NCBI RefSeq assembly: GCF_002582035.1
Contig: NZ_NUQE01000045.1
Coordinates: forward strand, 1-64,000
Source: Bacillus pseudomycoides
GTDB lineage: Bacteria; Bacillota; Bacilli; Bacillales; Bacillaceae_G
DNA length: 64,000 nucleotides
Direction: 5' to 3'
Position 1 is the stretch's first letter, and each line of letters starts with the position of its first letter. Made by a program: the position numbers and the translations under genes. Below are positions 9,335-21,770 of the stretch, one piece after another. The notes below the pieces were generated by a model. The model had not been told where the DNA came from. It saw nothing but the letters and a program-made list of their open reading frames with translations, and made no database searches.

Positions 9335-9970
9335 TTATTCCTTTTCTATTAAGACGCTTTCCATTTTGTTTATAATATTGAATATTTCGTCTTTTTTCAT
9401 TTTTAAAGATGCTTTATTTACAATTAAACGTGCTGAAATGTCACAAATTTCTTCAAATACTAGTAATCCATTTTCTTTCAATGTTTGTCCTGTTTCTACA
9501 ATATCAACGATTGCATCTGCTAACCCTAATAAAGGGGCAATCTCTACAGAACCTTCTATTTTAATAATCTCTACATCTTCTCCCTTCTTACGAAAATATG
9601 CAGAAGTAATATTCGGATACTTTGTTGCAATCCTCTTTTTGTTATAACCGTTTGGACTATACGACGAAACAGAAGCAACGCAAAATTTACAACGCCCTAC
9701 CCCTAAATCAATCATTTCATATACATCGTTTTCATATTCAAGCAAGATATCTTTGCCGGCAATACCAATATCAGCTATACCATGTTGTACATACGTTACA
9801 ACATCAACTGCTTTTACAAGGATGAATGAAATTTGTGAGTTTTTACTTTGAAATACAAGCTTCCTTCCTTTATCCTTTAGCTCTGAGCAATCAATACCGA
9901 TTCGTTCAAATAACGGAATCACATGTTTTTCTAATCTTCCTTTCGTTAACGCAATTTGAATGTTACGCAT
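9335..9970 (-). CDS. hisG: ATP phosphoribosyltransferase, short catalytic form
   Basis: A 211-residue HisG_S that condenses ATP and PRPP, the committed step. It lacks the C-terminal ACT-like regulatory domain and therefore depends on HisZ, encoded just upstream. The motif [19 protein letters not shown] is the PRPP-binding loop. I chose the internal ATG (9970) giving [14 protein letters not shown] because it has GGAGAATCCTC immediately upstream; ten upstream codons are open but overlap hisZ. The ORF overlaps the hisZ end by 25 bases. No hisC (aminotransferase) is present in the operon. Confidence 0.95.
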   Translation of the reverse strand: MRNIQIALTKGRLEKHVIPLFERIGIDCSELKDKGRKLVFQSKNSQISFILVKAVDVVTYVQHGIADIGIAGKDILLEYENDVYEMIDLGVGRCKFCVASVSSYSPNGYNKKRIATKYPNITSAYFRKKGEDVEIIKIEGSVEIAPLLGLADAIVDIVETGQTLKENGLLVFEEICDISARLIVNKASLKMKKDEIFNIINKMESVLIEKE

Positions 9971-11208
9971 GAGGATTCTCCTTTTTTCTGCATGATCCAT
10001 TTATCTTTCCAAACATATTCGACTAAAGTATCTCCTGATACATCAATTACAGTTTTCACATCATGTGTTCTTGCAAATTGAAATGTATCTTGTAAATTTT
10101 CTAACATTGACAATTCTACTTTTATACCATCTTTTCCAAGTAAAATACGTAATTTTTCTGCTTCGGAAATCATATCTAACGAATAATATATGAGAGCATC
10201 TATTTGTTTTTGGTATGAAATTTCTTTCCGTTCTTGTAAGGTACGTACAATTTGATTTACTTGTATTGCTAAACCTACTGCAGGTAAAGATTCACCAAAA
10301 TTCCCAATCAATTCATCATATCTTCCACCACTAACAATTTCTTCTCCAACATCACATATATATCCGCGAAAGATTACACCGGTATAATAATTGAGATGTT
10401 GGATCATTCCCAAATCAATAGATATATATTGACCATAACCAAGGCGATCAATGTTTTCATATATATTTTTTATCCTCGCAATTGCTCTTTTCATTTCTGT
10501 ATTCACTGCAAGTTTTTCAGCTTCCTCAACTACTTCTAATCCACCAAATAAACGAGGTAATTTTTGTAATAATCGCACTGTTTCATCTTGCATATCCAAG
10601 TGCTTTTCTTGTAAAAAACGGGACAAAGCGGCAAAATTTTTACTCTCAATATATTCTCGCAATACATATTCATCTTCTTCTCGCAAAGACAATTTTTTCA
10701 CAATGGATTTATAGAGTTCCACTTGGCCAATTTCAATTTTAAATGATTGAATACCAGCTGATTGTAAAGCTGCAATCGTGCTTACTATACACTCGATTTC
10801 AGCACGTATATTATTAATACCGATAATTTCAATGCCGGTTTGTGTAATTTCATTATATTTACCTGTTAAAGATTCATTTGCTCTAAAAACATTCCCACTA
10901 TATGTTAATTTCAAAGGAGTTTTCATCTTTTTTGTTCCAATTACACGTGCTAACGGAATTGTCATATCAGGTCTCAGAACGAGGATACGTCCTTCAGAAT
11001 CAAAAAACTTATACATTTTCTCCTCATCCATAGGACGATTTTGAAATGCAAACACATCATAAAACTCAATCATAGGTGTCCGTATTTCTTCATATCCCCT
11101 ATCGATAAATGTTCGTCTTAATTTTTGTTCAACCTCTTCCATCAATGTACATTCTTGAAACAAAAAATCTCTTGTTCCATTCGGATTGGCTCGTTTCCAT
11201 TTTTTCAT
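9946..11208 (-). CDS. hisZ: HisZ, ATP phosphoribosyltransferase regulatory subunit
   Basis: A 420-residue class II aminoacyl-tRNA-synthetase-like protein (HisRS paralogue without tRNA activity) that completes and histidine-regulates the HisG_S holoenzyme. Motif-like segments are [12 protein letters not shown] at the N-terminus, [25 protein letters not shown] and SGGRYDELI. The start [14 protein letters not shown] at 11208 is preferred because AGAGGTG lies five bases upstream; an adjacent ATG at 11211 is too close to that site. It is the first structural gene after the his attenuator. Confidence 0.93.
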   Translation of the reverse strand: MKKWKRANPNGTRDFLFQECTLMEEVEQKLRRTFIDRGYEEIRTPMIEFYDVFAFQNRPMDEEKMYKFFDSEGRILVLRPDMTIPLARVIGTKKMKTPLKLTYSGNVFRANESLTGKYNEITQTGIEIIGINNIRAEIECIVSTIAALQSAGIQSFKIEIGQVELYKSIVKKLSLREEDEYVLREYIESKNFAALSRFLQEKHLDMQDETVRLLQKLPRLFGGLEVVEEAEKLAVNTEMKRAIARIKNIYENIDRLGYGQYISIDLGMIQHLNYYTGVIFRGYICDVGEEIVSGGRYDELIGNFGESLPAVGLAIQVNQIVRTLQERKEISYQKQIDALIYYSLDMISEAEKLRILLGKDGIKVELSMLENLQDTFQFARTHDVKTVIDVSGDTLVEYVWKDKWIMQKKGESSCVTFKLR

Positions 11209-11444
11209 CATTACACCTCTACTTTCTCGGCACATATATACAAAAAATCTACAACGATAACATATTTAATATGCTTCTCTTATATGTCCATTATTAATTT
11301 CTTGAACTGCTCCTACTCACCACTCAGCTATCCCTTGTAACACACTAGAAGCAGGAATCTTCTGACAGAATTTTGATACATTATTTGTTACGAGCTTATC
11401 TTCGAAAATACTCATACATTCATAACATAGCGCTAAGAAAACGA

Positions 11445-11482
11445 AAAAAGAGCTATGTAGATAAAAATACCTACATAGCTCT
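11445..11482 (-). terminator. his attenuator terminator (hairpin D:E)
   Basis: On the minus strand AGAGCTATGTAG (11482-11471) pairs perfectly with CTACATAGCTCT (11460-11449), followed by a run of T. It lies between the His-rich leader peptide and hisZ, and its 5' arm also belongs to the alternative antiterminator hairpin. Confidence 0.85.
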
Positions 11483-11498
11483 TTTGAGAATGTAGGTA
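11468..11498 (-). promoter_or_regulatory. his antiterminator hairpin (C:D), alternative to the terminator
   Basis: Minus-strand TACCTACAT (11498-11490) is the exact complement of ATGTAGGTA (11476-11468), with a further CTC/GAG pair in the 13-base loop. Forming it sequesters the 5' arm of the terminator. The competing hairpin B:C pairs TGTAGGTAC (11524-11516) with GTACCTACA (11499-11491). A further hairpin A:B pairs ACCTA-CGT (11542-11534) with ACG-TAGGT (11527-11517). Confidence 0.8.
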
Positions 11499-11550
11499 CA
11501 ACGGAAATAACCCCTGTACCTACACGTTTTTTCACGCTAGGTTCAAGGGT

Positions 11551-11607
11551 TTATGTATGATGATGTTGTGTAAGTGAAATGACTGATTGTGTTGTGAACA
11601 TTGTCAT
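11551..11607 (-). CDS. hisL: his operon leader peptide
   Basis: An 18-codon frame on the minus strand, MTMFTTQSVISLTQHHHT, with three consecutive CAT His codons just before the final Thr and TAA. It has a purine-rich AAAGGGAGTA immediately before ATG and lies about 23 bases after a predicted start site. Downstream are mutually exclusive hairpins and a terminator. This is the arrangement of a ribosome-mediated attenuator as in enterobacterial hisL, though the peptide is not homologous. hisL is used here by analogy only. Confidence 0.8.
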   Translation of the reverse strand: MTMFTTQSVISLTQHHHT

Positions 11608-11636
11608 TACTCCCTTTCTCCTCTTAGTTTGAAATC

Positions 11637-11665
11637 AGTATACTACCAATTAAACCGAAAGTAAA
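11637..11665 (-). promoter_or_regulatory. Predicted his operon promoter (SigA type)
   Basis: Minus-strand -35 TTTACT (11665-11660), 17-base spacer and -10 TATACT (11642-11637). The predicted start near 11630 gives a leader of about 420 bases to hisZ that contains the leader peptide and attenuator. Confidence 0.65.
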
Positions 11666-11774
11666 TAATTTTCGTTTATTTTTTCGAAATAATATGCTAT
11701 TTTTCTCATATAAATACAAAAGAAAAAACTTACACGAAATCTTTTTAGATGGAAGAGGGCACCTGCCCACGAAC

Positions 11775-11829
11775 AAAAGTGGCCATATATCACTAAAAAA
11801 AAGAGAAAAAACACGCTTAGGCCACTTTT
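11775..11829. repeat. Inverted repeat after leuD, possible terminator
   Basis: AAAAGTGGCC (11775-11784) and GGCCACTTTT (11820-11829) flank a 35-base, poly-T-rich loop. It lies 55 bases downstream of leuD and may end the leu transcript; the large loop makes this uncertain. Confidence 0.45.
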
Positions 11830-11882
11830 CTCCTGTATAGTAGGGACTTATATACCGAAAAAACAAACTGCATATATATACA

Positions 11883-12461
11883 TTAACACCCTATTTTCAT
11901 CTCGTATTCTGTAATCGCACTCTCATACTGAAGTGTAACTCCAATATCATCTAAACCACTTAGCAACTTTTCTTTCCACATGGGTTCAATGGAGAAAGAA
12001 AAACTATCCTCAGAAGTTCTTATTACTTCATTTTCTAAATCTATTTCTATCATTGTCTGCGGTGCTACAGATGCGAGCTGCTTACGAATTTCCTTTTCCA
12101 TCACAATTGGAAGAATCCCATTTTTTGTACAATTCATATAAAAAATATCTGCAAAACTTCCTGCAATAATAGCGCGAAATCCATAATCTGCAAGAGCCCA
12201 CGGTGCATGTTCTCTAGAAGAGCCGCAACCAAAGTTTTCTCCTGTAATTAGAATTGTAGCTCCTTTTCGCTCAGGAGCGTTTAATGGAAACTCAGGATTT
12301 TCTTGACGATTATCTAAATAACGCCATTCATCAAATAAAAATTCTCCAAATCCCGTTCTTTCAATTCGCTTTAAATACTGTTTCGGAATAATTTGATCTG
12401 TATCAATATTATCATGCATCAATATTGCAGCCGTACCTTTATGAATACGAAATGGCTCCAT
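11883..12461 (-). CDS. leuD: 3-isopropylmalate dehydratase small subunit
   Basis: A 192-residue swivel-domain subunit that with LeuC isomerises 2- to 3-isopropylmalate. Signatures are [17 protein letters not shown] near residues 18-34 and [17 protein letters not shown] around 75-91. Two adjacent ATGs (12464 and 12461) follow GGAGAACT; the second matches the usual MEPFRIHKG start. The gene overlaps leuC by 23 bases and ends the ilv-leu operon. Confidence 0.95.
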   Translation of the reverse strand: MEPFRIHKGTAAILMHDNIDTDQIIPKQYLKRIERTGFGEFLFDEWRYLDNRQENPEFPLNAPERKGATILITGENFGCGSSREHAPWALADYGFRAIIAGSFADIFYMNCTKNGILPIVMEKEIRKQLASVAPQTMIEIDLENEVIRTSEDSFSFSIEPMWKEKLLSGLDDIGVTLQYESAITEYEMKIGC

Positions 12462-13833
12462 CATAGTTCTCCTTTCTCACATCAACAAAATGACCGTAAA
12501 TTGCAGCTGCTGCAGCCATAGCTGGACTAACGAGATGTGTTCTTGCTCCCTTGCCTTGTCTTCCTTCAAAATTACGATTTGAAGTAGACGCACAATGTTC
12601 ACCTTCTGGCACTTGATCTGGATTCATACCAAGGCACATCGAACATCCCGGTTCCCTCCATTCAAATCCCGCCTCTTCAAAAATAAGATGTAATCCTTTT
12701 TTCATTGCTGCATCTCTCACTTGCTTTGACCCAGGTACAACAAGAGCTCTTACTTCCTCTTTTACCTTCTTTCCTTTCACAACTGCAGCGGCAATTTCTA
12801 AATCAGATAAGCGGGAGTTTGTACAAGAACCGATAAATACGTGGCGAATTTGAATATCCGCTGTACTTAGCCCTGGTTGAAGTCCCATATAGGCATACGC
12901 TCTTTCATCATTGATATCATTTGTCTCTGGAAGAGCTTCATCAACGCGCAGCCCCATTCCTGGATTTGTTCCCCACGTGATATACGGCGCCAAACTTGCA
13001 ACATCAACTGTAATAACCATGTCGTACATCGCATCCGCATCCGTGTATAATTCACGCCATTTTGCAATCGCCTCTTCAAACTCTTTTGGTGCATATTGTC
13101 GTTCTTTTACATAATCAAATGTCACTTCATCTGGTGCAATAATCCCAGCCTTTGCACCGCCCTCAATCGCCATATTACAAAGCGTCATTCGTTCTTCCAT
13201 TGTCATTTCTTTTACGGTTTCACCATAAAACTCTATGACATGCCCTGTACCGATGGCTACTCCATATGTGGCAAGTACATGTAAAATAATATCCTTTGCA
13301 TATACTCCTTTTGGCAATAATCCTTTCAATTCAATTCCCATCGCTTTTGGTTTTCGTTGCCATAATGTTTGCGTTGCTAAAACATGTTCTACTTCACTCG
13401 TACCAATTCCAAATGCTAATGCCCCAAATGCTCCATGTGTTGATGTATGGCTATCACCGCATACAATTGTTTTTCCTGGCTGTGTAAGTCCAAGCTCTGG
13501 ACCAATAACATGTACAATTCCTTGTTCCTCATCACCCATATCAGCTAACAGTACTCCAAATTCCTGACAATTTTTGCGAAGTGTATCCATTTGCTGTTTC
13601 GCAATTTTATCTGTAATATTCCAAACATCTTTTGTTGGAACGTTATGGTCCATCGTCGCAAATGTCAAATCAGGCCGTCTAACTGTTCGATTTGCAAGCC
13701 GCAAGCCTTCAAACGCTTGCGGCGATGTCACCTCGTGAACAAGATGCAGATTAATATATAGTAAATCCAAACCATTTTCATTCTTTGCTACAACATGTCG
13801 TTCCCATAGTTTATCTAATAGTGTTTTTCCCAT
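12439..13833 (-). CDS. leuC: 3-isopropylmalate dehydratase large subunit
   Basis: A 464-residue aconitase-family protein holding a [4Fe-4S] cluster. Cluster cysteines are seen in [14 protein letters not shown] and in [26 protein letters not shown] is the substrate-binding region. It overlaps leuB by one base and leuD by 23, so translation is probably coupled. Confidence 0.96.
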   Translation of the reverse strand: MGKTLLDKLWERHVVAKNENGLDLLYINLHLVHEVTSPQAFEGLRLANRTVRRPDLTFATMDHNVPTKDVWNITDKIAKQQMDTLRKNCQEFGVLLADMGDEEQGIVHVIGPELGLTQPGKTIVCGDSHTSTHGAFGALAFGIGTSEVEHVLATQTLWQRKPKAMGIELKGLLPKGVYAKDIILHVLATYGVAIGTGHVIEFYGETVKEMTMEERMTLCNMAIEGGAKAGIIAPDEVTFDYVKERQYAPKEFEEAIAKWRELYTDADAMYDMVITVDVASLAPYITWGTNPGMGLRVDEALPETNDINDERAYAYMGLQPGLSTADIQIRHVFIGSCTNSRLSDLEIAAAVVKGKKVKEEVRALVVPGSKQVRDAAMKKGLHLIFEEAGFEWREPGCSMCLGMNPDQVPEGEHCASTSNRNFEGRQGKGARTHLVSPAMAAAAAIYGHFVDVRKENYDGAISYS

Positions 13834-14897
13834 TAGCGCCCTCTCCCTACTAATGCCTGTTCTTCCATTGTTTGTAATACATACTTTGTAAACGAAGTTG
13901 TCGTTTCATTTCCTCCTAAATCCGCTGTACATTTTCCAGAACAAAGAACAGTGGAAATAGCTTCTTCAATTGCTTCTCCTTCTTTTCTTAATCCAAATGA
14001 TTGCCCAAGCATCATTGCAACGGAGCGCAGCATTGCAATTGGATTCACCTTGTTTTTCCCCGCAATATCCGGAGCTGATCCATGAATTGGTTCATAAAGA
14101 GATGGACCATTCTCCGCATGACTTGCAGACGGCAACATCCCTAATGAACCCGCTAGTACAGATGCTTCATCACTTAAAATATCGCCAAATAAATTTTCTG
14201 TAACGATAACATCAAATCTTCTTGGATTACGAATCAATTCCATTGCAGCAGCATCTACTAATAAATGCTCTAACTCTACCTCTGGATAGCGAGCTGCTAC
14301 TTCTTCTGTTACTTGTCGCCATAGTTTACTAGATTCTAAAACATTTGCTTTATCAATAGAAGTTACTTTTTTACGACGTTTCTTCGCTAATTGAAATGCA
14401 TATGAAACAATTCGTTCTACTTCACGGCGATGATAAGTTAGTGTATCTGTTGCTACTTCTTCTGTTCGCTCTTTCGGAAATGAGAAATAGATACCACCTG
14501 TTAACTCGCGAACAACAACAAAATCAACTTCTTCTGCTGCCTTTAATGGTGATAAGTGCGCCGTTGCTTCTTCAACGGAAACTGGTCGAACATTTGCAAA
14601 TACCCCTAAGCCTTTTCGAAGTGTAAGAAGTCCTTGTTCAGGACGCTCTTTTGCATGATCCCAATATGGTCCTCCAACCGCACCCAGTAATACTGCATCA
14701 CTTGCTAAACAAGCTGTTAATGTACGAGGTGGAAGGGGCTGACCAAATCCATCAATTGCCGCTCCTCCAAACAATTCATCCTGCAAATAAAAATGATGAC
14801 CGTATAACCTTTCTACCATTTCTAATGCTTGCTTCGCGCTAGCCATAATTTCTGGTCCAACTCCATCACCAGCTAAACAAACGATTCGTTTTTCCAT
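13833..14897 (-). CDS. leuB: 3-isopropylmalate dehydrogenase
   Basis: A 354-residue decarboxylating dehydrogenase oxidising 3-isopropylmalate. The N-terminus [14 protein letters not shown], the substrate loop [50 protein letters not shown] and [20 protein letters not shown] are diagnostic. It starts 14 bases after leuA. Confidence 0.96.
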   Translation of the reverse strand: MEKRIVCLAGDGVGPEIMASAKQALEMVERLYGHHFYLQDELFGGAAIDGFGQPLPPRTLTACLASDAVLLGAVGGPYWDHAKERPEQGLLTLRKGLGVFANVRPVSVEEATAHLSPLKAAEEVDFVVVRELTGGIYFSFPKERTEEVATDTLTYHRREVERIVSYAFQLAKKRRKKVTSIDKANVLESSKLWRQVTEEVAARYPEVELEHLLVDAAAMELIRNPRRFDVIVTENLFGDILSDEASVLAGSLGMLPSASHAENGPSLYEPIHGSAPDIAGKNKVNPIAMLRSVAMMLGQSFGLRKEGEAIEEAISTVLCSGKCTADLGGNETTTSFTKYVLQTMEEQALVGRGR

Positions 14898-14911
14898 CTC
14901 CAGACACTCCT

Positions 14912-16435
14912 TTACGATTTTGTAAGTGATCGTAATGCTTTTAATTTCCCTGCTGCATATACGTAAGCACGAGCTGAAGCCTCCAGTACATCTTGCGCTA
15001 CACCAAAGCCTGAAACTTGGTGTCCATCTTCTTTCAATTCAACATGAACATGAGCTAACGCATCTTGTCCTTGCGTAATCGATTGAATACGATAGTCAGC
15101 AAGTTCACACTGTAAATGAAGAATTCTTTGAATCGCATTATAAATCGCTTCAATGCTACCGGAGCCAGTTGCGGCATCCTCCAGCACATTTCCATCAGCA
15201 TCTTCTAAACAGATAGTTGCACTTTGAATGCTGCTTGATACAAAATGAACTTGCAATTGTTTAATATCGTACTGCTGTTTAGCAAACGCGGTTTCTCCCA
15301 ATACAAGTGCCTGTAAATCTTCTTCTGTAATTTCTTTCTTTCGATCAGCTAACCGTTTAAAAGCATGGAACGCTAAGTCCCGCTCTCCTTCTGTAAATTC
15401 ATAGCCTAACTCTTTCATTTTTTCTGTAAAGGCATGGCGGCCAGAATGTTTTCCAAGTACAAATTTATTTTGTTCTTCCCCCACAAGAGAAGGTGAAATA
15501 ATTTCATAAGTAGATGCTTCTTTTAAAACCCCATCTTGATGAATACCAGATTCATGGGCAAACGCATTTGCACCAACAATTGCTTTATTTTTCGGAACAA
15601 TCATTCCTGTTAAACGGCTTACAAGTGTACTTGTTGCTTTAATTTCTTTTAATTGCATGGAAGATGACGCCCCGTAGTGATCATTTCGAATATGAAGGGC
15701 AACTGCAACTTCTTCGAGAGCAGCATTACCAGCGCGTTCTCCAATTCCATTAATCGTTCCTTCTACTTGAAGTACACCACCTTCAATTGCTGCTAATGAA
15801 TTGGCTACTGCCATGCCAAGATCATCGTGACAATGACAGGAGAAAATAGCTTTCTCATAAGATAGAACATGCTCTTTTAAATATCGAAAAAGAGAATAAT
15901 ATTCTTCTGGATTGGTATATCCTACTGTATCGGGAATATTAATCACATCAGCTCCAGCGCGAATTGCAACCTCTGCAGCCTCCGCCAAAAAAGAAGGTGT
16001 TGTTCGCGTTGCATCTTCTGCAGAAAACTGCACCGTTGGAAATAATGACTTTCCAAGCTTTACAGAACGATGAATTGTATCTAATACTTCATCCTTTGAC
16101 ATACGGAGCTTATATTTCATATGAATATCGCTCGTTGCTAGAAATACATGTAACCGAGGAGATACGCCTCCTTTTAACGCTTCATATGCAGTACGAATAT
16201 CACTTTCCTTTGCACGGGCCAGGCTCATAACAGATGCATTTTGAATTGTTTCAGCAATGCGTTTCACTGACCGAAAATCACCTTCAGAGGCGGACGCAAA
16301 GCCCGCCTCCATCACATTAATTCCAAGCCTCTCTAACTGCCGTGCAATTTGTAATTTTTCTTGTTCATTTAAATTTACTCCAGGTGATTGCTCCCCATCG
16401 CGAAGCGTCGTATCCATGAACAAAATTTTCTTCAT
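14912..16435 (-). CDS. leuA: 2-isopropylmalate synthase
   Basis: A 507-residue two-domain enzyme condensing 2-ketoisovalerate with acetyl-CoA. The catalytic TIM barrel starts with [15 protein letters not shown] (residues 7-21) and includes [18 protein letters not shown] with the metal-binding HxH; the C-terminal ~120 residues are the LeuA allosteric domain for leucine feedback. It begins one base after the ilvC stop. Confidence 0.96.
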   Translation of the reverse strand: MKKILFMDTTLRDGEQSPGVNLNEQEKLQIARQLERLGINVMEAGFASASEGDFRSVKRIAETIQNASVMSLARAKESDIRTAYEALKGGVSPRLHVFLATSDIHMKYKLRMSKDEVLDTIHRSVKLGKSLFPTVQFSAEDATRTTPSFLAEAAEVAIRAGADVINIPDTVGYTNPEEYYSLFRYLKEHVLSYEKAIFSCHCHDDLGMAVANSLAAIEGGVLQVEGTINGIGERAGNAALEEVAVALHIRNDHYGASSSMQLKEIKATSTLVSRLTGMIVPKNKAIVGANAFAHESGIHQDGVLKEASTYEIISPSLVGEEQNKFVLGKHSGRHAFTEKMKELGYEFTEGERDLAFHAFKRLADRKKEITEEDLQALVLGETAFAKQQYDIKQLQVHFVSSSIQSATICLEDADGNVLEDAATGSGSIEAIYNAIQRILHLQCELADYRIQSITQGQDALAHVHVELKEDGHQVSGFGVAQDVLEASARAYVYAAGKLKALRSLTKS

Positions 16436-16436
16436 A

Positions 16437-17474
<1,038 letters not shown>

Positions 17475-17990
17475 TTAGTTAATTAACATTACTTGTTGTT
17501 TGTCTTGCTTTTTCATACTTCTTGTAAAAGCTGTTACTCCCGTTCTTGCAATTTCTTTTAAACCATATGGACGCAATAATTCAATAAGCGCTTCTACCTT
17601 TTCTTGCGTCCCCGTTACTTGAACGACGATGGAATCCTTTCCAACATCTATAACAGCTGCGCGAAACGGTTCAATTAAGCTATATAATTCAGATCTAGAA
17701 GCAATTGTCGTAGACACTTTAATAAGTGCAAGCTCTCTTGCAATCATTGCTTCTTCTGTAATATCAGATACTTTTAATACATCAATTTGTTTATGAAGTT
17801 GCTTAATAAGCTGTTCTACTTGCTGGACCTCTTCAACATGAACAACAAATGTCATTCTTGAAATATGCGATGATTCAGTATGACCTACTGAAATACTTTC
17901 AATATTAAAATGCCTCCTCGTCATCACACCTGTAATACGGTTTAAAACCCCACTTTGATTCCGAACCGTTGCCGTAACAATCCGTTTCAC
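17475..17990 (-). CDS. ilvN: Acetolactate synthase regulatory subunit
   Basis: A 171-residue small subunit (also called IlvH) with an N-terminal ACT domain [34 protein letters not shown] and a C-terminal ALS_ss_C domain. It confers valine feedback on IlvB. It overlaps the ilvB stop by four bases. Confidence 0.95.
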   Translation of the reverse strand: MKRIVTATVRNQSGVLNRITGVMTRRHFNIESISVGHTESSHISRMTFVVHVEEVQQVEQLIKQLHKQIDVLKVSDITEEAMIARELALIKVSTTIASRSELYSLIEPFRAAVIDVGKDSIVVQVTGTQEKVEALIELLRPYGLKEIARTGVTAFTRSMKKQDKQQVMLIN

Positions 17991-19684
17991 TCTTCCACCC
18001 CCTCCATTTGGTGAACACCTTTTCCAGGAGCAACCATAGGCCTAACTTTTTCAGATTGTAAAACGCGGCAATCAATAAGAACAGGCTCTTGTAAATTCAT
18101 CGCTTCCTGCAATTGTTCTTTAGCCGTTAGCGGATTTTCAATACGAACCCCTTTAATTCCATAAGCATGAGCTAACATGGCGAAATCTGGTTGACAAGAG
18201 ACTACAGAATGAGAATAACGCTGGTTATAAAACTCATCTTGCCATTGTCTTACCATGCCGAGTGCTTCATTATTTAAAATCAGCACTTTAACAGGAAGAT
18301 GATGTTCCTTTAAAACACTTAATTCTTGCAATGTCATTTGAAAACCGGCATCACCTACGATCGCTACAACGAGTTCATCGGGCTCGGCAATCTGTGCTCC
18401 AATCGCAGCTGGTAGACCAAATCCCATCGTTCCAAGTCCTCCTGATGTAACCCATTTATCTGGCTGTTTCAATGTATAATATTGCGCGGCCCACATTTGA
18501 TGCTGTCCAACATCTGTCGTTATAATTGCATTGCCATTTGTAACTTCATGAAGCATTTGAATTACAGCTTGCGGTTTTAGCATTTGTGAATCGTCTTTAT
18601 AGCAAAATGGGTAGCGTTTCTTTCTTCTTTGCAGGAGCTGTAGCCATTCTTTATGATTTTGTTTCTCTCCTTTGGATGCTAACAACGCGTCTAGAGCATG
18701 TTTAGCACTTGCTACAATTGGAATTTCCGTTACAACGTTTTTTCCAATTTCCGCAGGATCAATATCAATATGCGCTACTGTTGCACCCTTTGCAAAATAC
18801 GCTAAATTCCCAGTCAGACGATCATCAAAACGGGCCCCTATATTTATTAATAAATCACATTCATACAAAGCCATATTTGCTGCGTAAGAACCATGCATAC
18901 CGCCCATTCCCAAAAACAACGGATCATCCGGTGGAAACCCTCCAAGACCAAGTAATGTATGAACGACTGGAAGATGATACATGCGAGCAAATGTAGTTAA
19001 TTTACTTGCCGCTTTTGCATGCAATACGCCAGCACCCGCTAAAATAAGTGGTTTCTTTGCTACTTCAATTGCCTGGAGCAGTTTAGTAATTTGCAATTGA
19101 TTTGGATGATAATTTGGCTGGTACCCAGGTAAATCCATCTCTACATTGCTACATCGCTCTCCCGTTTCTACAACCATATTTTTCGGAAGATCAATGACGA
19201 CCGGACCTGGTCTACCTGTTGCGGCAATATGGAATGCTTCTTTTATGATCCTTGGTAAATCCGAAACATTTCGTACTTGATAATTATGCTTTGTAACAGG
19301 CATTGTAATTCCGATGACATCCGCTTCTTGAAAGGCATCACTTCCTATCAGCGTTGTTGAAACTTGACCCGTAAATACGACAAGCGGTAAGGAATCCATC
19401 ATCGCATCTGCTAAACCAGTAATCACATTTGTCGCCCCTGGCCCACTTGTAGCAATAACAACACCTGGCTTTCCAGTAATTCTTGCATATCCTTCTGCCG
19501 CATGAATTGCTCCTTGTTCATGCCTTGTTAAGATATGAGGAATTTCACAATCGTACAGCGCATCATATAGCGGCAAAACAGCTCCTCCTGGATAGCCAAA
19601 AATGACTTCTACCTTTTCCTTTCTAAGCGCATGTAACAATAGCTGTGCACCAGTTGCCATTTTCTCTTCCGTTTTTGAAGACAT
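17987..19684 (-). CDS. ilvB: Acetolactate synthase catalytic subunit
   Basis: A 565-residue ThDP/FAD enzyme making acetolactate or acetohydroxybutyrate. The catalytic Glu is in [18 protein letters not shown] (around 55-70); the ThDP motif is [29 protein letters not shown] region (around 443-475). The ATG follows AAAGGAGGTTTGTAGAAACG. It is the first gene behind the T-box leader. Confidence 0.95.
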   Translation of the reverse strand: MSSKTEEKMATGAQLLLHALRKEKVEVIFGYPGGAVLPLYDALYDCEIPHILTRHEQGAIHAAEGYARITGKPGVVIATSGPGATNVITGLADAMMDSLPLVVFTGQVSTTLIGSDAFQEADVIGITMPVTKHNYQVRNVSDLPRIIKEAFHIAATGRPGPVVIDLPKNMVVETGERCSNVEMDLPGYQPNYHPNQLQITKLLQAIEVAKKPLILAGAGVLHAKAASKLTTFARMYHLPVVHTLLGLGGFPPDDPLFLGMGGMHGSYAANMALYECDLLINIGARFDDRLTGNLAYFAKGATVAHIDIDPAEIGKNVVTEIPIVASAKHALDALLASKGEKQNHKEWLQLLQRRKKRYPFCYKDDSQMLKPQAVIQMLHEVTNGNAIITTDVGQHQMWAAQYYTLKQPDKWVTSGGLGTMGFGLPAAIGAQIAEPDELVVAIVGDAGFQMTLQELSVLKEHHLPVKVLILNNEALGMVRQWQDEFYNQRYSHSVVSCQPDFAMLAHAYGIKGVRIENPLTAKEQLQEAMNLQEPVLIDCRVLQSEKVRPMVAPGKGVHQMEGVEE

Positions 19685-19689
19685 CGTTT

Positions 19690-19978
19690 CTACAAACCTC
19701 CTTTATGAAATACGCATATAGAAAAAAGTCTTCCGCCCACACTCCAGCTATGTGCTGAAGGGACGAAAGACTTCGTGGTACCACCCTTCTTTGCAAGAAA
19801 AATTCTTGCCTCAGTGACTCTAATAGAGTCAAGCTAATAACGGAGCTACCGTCCAAACCTAAGCAAGTGCTTCAGTTTGGCACTCAAGGGCGATGTTCGT
19901 CAACGTGAACCATCGGTTTCCACCAACCACCGACTCTCTGTGAGGCTTCACAATCAACTACTCCTCCCTATCAACGCT
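19690..19978 (-). ncRNA. T-box leader for ilvB operon, predicted Ile specifier
   Basis: Reading the minus strand, the T-box AAGGGTGGTACCACG occupies 19788-19774 and is followed by a terminator. Stem I has the usual AGTA and AGAGAG elements; the specifier loop closes with AGGG/CCCT pairing, which puts the codon in GAAC-ATC-G-CCCT, i.e. AUC (Ile) at 19894-19892. The TGGT in the T-box pairs with an A-discriminator ACCA end, compatible with tRNA-Ile. Uncharged tRNA should prevent termination and turn on ilvBNC-leuABCD. The specifier assignment was made by hand. Confidence 0.88.
19722..19774 (-). terminator. T-box-controlled terminator
   Basis: Minus-strand GAAGTCTTTCGTCCC pairs with GGGCGGAAGACTT followed by TTTT; it competes with the T-box antiterminator directly upstream. 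Confidence 0.85.
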
Positions 19979-20092
19979 TTATCCTGCTCTAGTGGGCATT
20001 AACACTCCTACCACAAGATTCCTAGAAGAATCGATAAAGATAGGTAAAGCTAACTACCCCTAAGCGTCCAATTGATGAAGGTTTTACTTTAT
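19978..20092 (+). repeat. Diverged bcr1-family repeat between ilvD and the T-box
   Basis: TTTAT (19978-19982) to TTTAT (20088-20092), with recognisable GGGCATTAACACTCCTACC, AGATAGGTAAAG and GAAGGTTTTACTTTAT. The terminal CCATCAGTGGGG hairpin is lost. The right TTTAT contains the ilvD stop codon; removing the element would leave only ~10 bases between ilvD and the T-box leader. Confidence 0.75.
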
Positions 20093-21756
20093 ACTTTCAT
20101 AACTCCTCCTGTATTTGCCGAAGTAACAAGCTTTGCATATCGTGCTAAATATCCAGTTTTTACTTTCGGCTCTGGAGAAATAAATTGTTTTTTTCGTTGT
20201 TCTAATACTTCTTTAGAAATTTCCCAATGAATAATACCATCTTTTAAATTAATAATGATTGGATCACCGTCTGCCACATATGCAATTGGTCCTCCTTCAG
20301 CCGCTTCTGGTGATACATGACCAATTGCAATCCCCCTTGTCGCTCCGGAGAAGCGTCCATCGGTAATCAATGCCACCTTTGTTCCAAGTCCTCTTCCAAC
20401 AATTGCTGATGTTGGAGCTAACATTTCCGGCATGCCAGGTCCTCCTTTTGGACCTTCATATCGAATGAAAACAACATGCCCTTCTTTCACAACACCACTA
20501 TGAATCGCAGCAACAGCTTCATCATGAGAATCAAAACAAATCGCTTCACCAACAAATGATGTAACAGATTCATCGATAGCTCCAATTTTTAGGACAGAAC
20601 CATCTGGTGCTAAATTTCCAAAGAGAATGGAAAGACCCCCTGTTTTACGATATGGTCGTTCTTTCGGACGAATTACTTTTTCATCTAAGATTTTTCCTTC
20701 TTCTACTGTTTCATAAATGCTTTTCCCTGAAATTGTAATGCGCTCTGGATGAATTGCCCCTGGAATTTGTGAAAGCTCTTTAATAATAGCTGCTACTCCA
20801 CCTGCTTCATGCACATCATGCATAGAATAATGAGAAGCTGGGCTAATTTTCGCTAAGTATGGAACACGGTTTGCAATATCATTAATACGCTGCAAATCAT
20901 ATTCAATACCAGCTTCATTCGCGATGGCTAACATATGTAAAACTGTATTTGTCGATCCCCCCATCGCCATATCTAATGCAAACGCATCATCAATTGCTTC
21001 TTTCGTAATAATGTCGCGCGGTTTTATATCACGCTCAATTAAATCCATTAAATGAAAAGCAGCTTGACGAATTAAGTTATGTCGCTCTTCACTTGTTGCA
21101 ACAATCGTTCCATTTCCAGGAAGTGCAACACCAAGCATTTCCATGATGGTATTCATAGAATTTGCTGTAAACATCCCTGAGCAAGAACCACAAGTTGGGC
21201 ATGCTGATTTTTCCATATCAATCAGCTGTTCTAAAGTTAAATTCCCTGATTTATGAGCGCCAACTCCTTCAAATACAGATGCTAATGAAAGCGGAGTTCC
21301 ATCTTTTGATTTTCCTGCTTCCATTGGTCCTCCAGATACGAAAACAGAAGGTACATTCGTCCTAACCGATGCCATCAGCATTCCTGGTGTAATTTTGTCA
21401 CAATTCGGCATGAACATAACTCCGTCAAACCAATGAGCTTGTATTACCGTTTCTGCTGCATCTGCAATGATTTCCCGACTTGGGAGTGAATATCGCATTC
21501 CGATATGCCCCATTGCAATTCCATCATCAACACCAATGGTATTAAATTCAAAAGGAACACCTCCTGCTTCACGAATGGCAGCTTTCGCTACATCAGCAAG
21601 ATCTCTTAAATGAATATGCCCTGGAACAATATCGATATATGAATTACAAATTGCAATGAATGGTTTATGAAAATCTTCTTCTTTAACGCCTGCTGCATGA
21701 AGCAAACTTCGATGCGGCGCTCGGTCAATACCTTGTTTAATCATATTGCTTCGCAT
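20089..21756 (-). CDS. ilvD: Dihydroxyacid dehydratase
   Basis: A 555-residue iron-sulfur dehydratase forming the 2-keto acids of Val and Ile. Cysteines and motifs of the family are in [30 protein letters not shown] and [14 protein letters not shown]. It starts 14 bases after ilvE, and its TAA overlaps the TTTAT boundary of a bcr1 copy, after which the T-box leader begins. Confidence 0.96.
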   Translation of the reverse strand: MRSNMIKQGIDRAPHRSLLHAAGVKEEDFHKPFIAICNSYIDIVPGHIHLRDLADVAKAAIREAGGVPFEFNTIGVDDGIAMGHIGMRYSLPSREIIADAAETVIQAHWFDGVMFMPNCDKITPGMLMASVRTNVPSVFVSGGPMEAGKSKDGTPLSLASVFEGVGAHKSGNLTLEQLIDMEKSACPTCGSCSGMFTANSMNTIMEMLGVALPGNGTIVATSEERHNLIRQAAFHLMDLIERDIKPRDIITKEAIDDAFALDMAMGGSTNTVLHMLAIANEAGIEYDLQRINDIANRVPYLAKISPASHYSMHDVHEAGGVAAIIKELSQIPGAIHPERITISGKSIYETVEEGKILDEKVIRPKERPYRKTGGLSILFGNLAPDGSVLKIGAIDESVTSFVGEAICFDSHDEAVAAIHSGVVKEGHVVFIRYEGPKGGPGMPEMLAPTSAIVGRGLGTKVALITDGRFSGATRGIAIGHVSPEAAEGGPIAYVADGDPIIINLKDGIIHWEISKEVLEQRKKQFISPEPKVKTGYLARYAKLVTSANTGGVMKV

Positions 21757-21770
21757 CGGTTACTCTCCCA

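Noticed and set aside
11624-11866. 80-aa leftward open frame between leuD and the his leader
   Set aside because: No RBS, aromatic- and Lys-rich chance composition, and it covers the his promoter and an inverted repeat.
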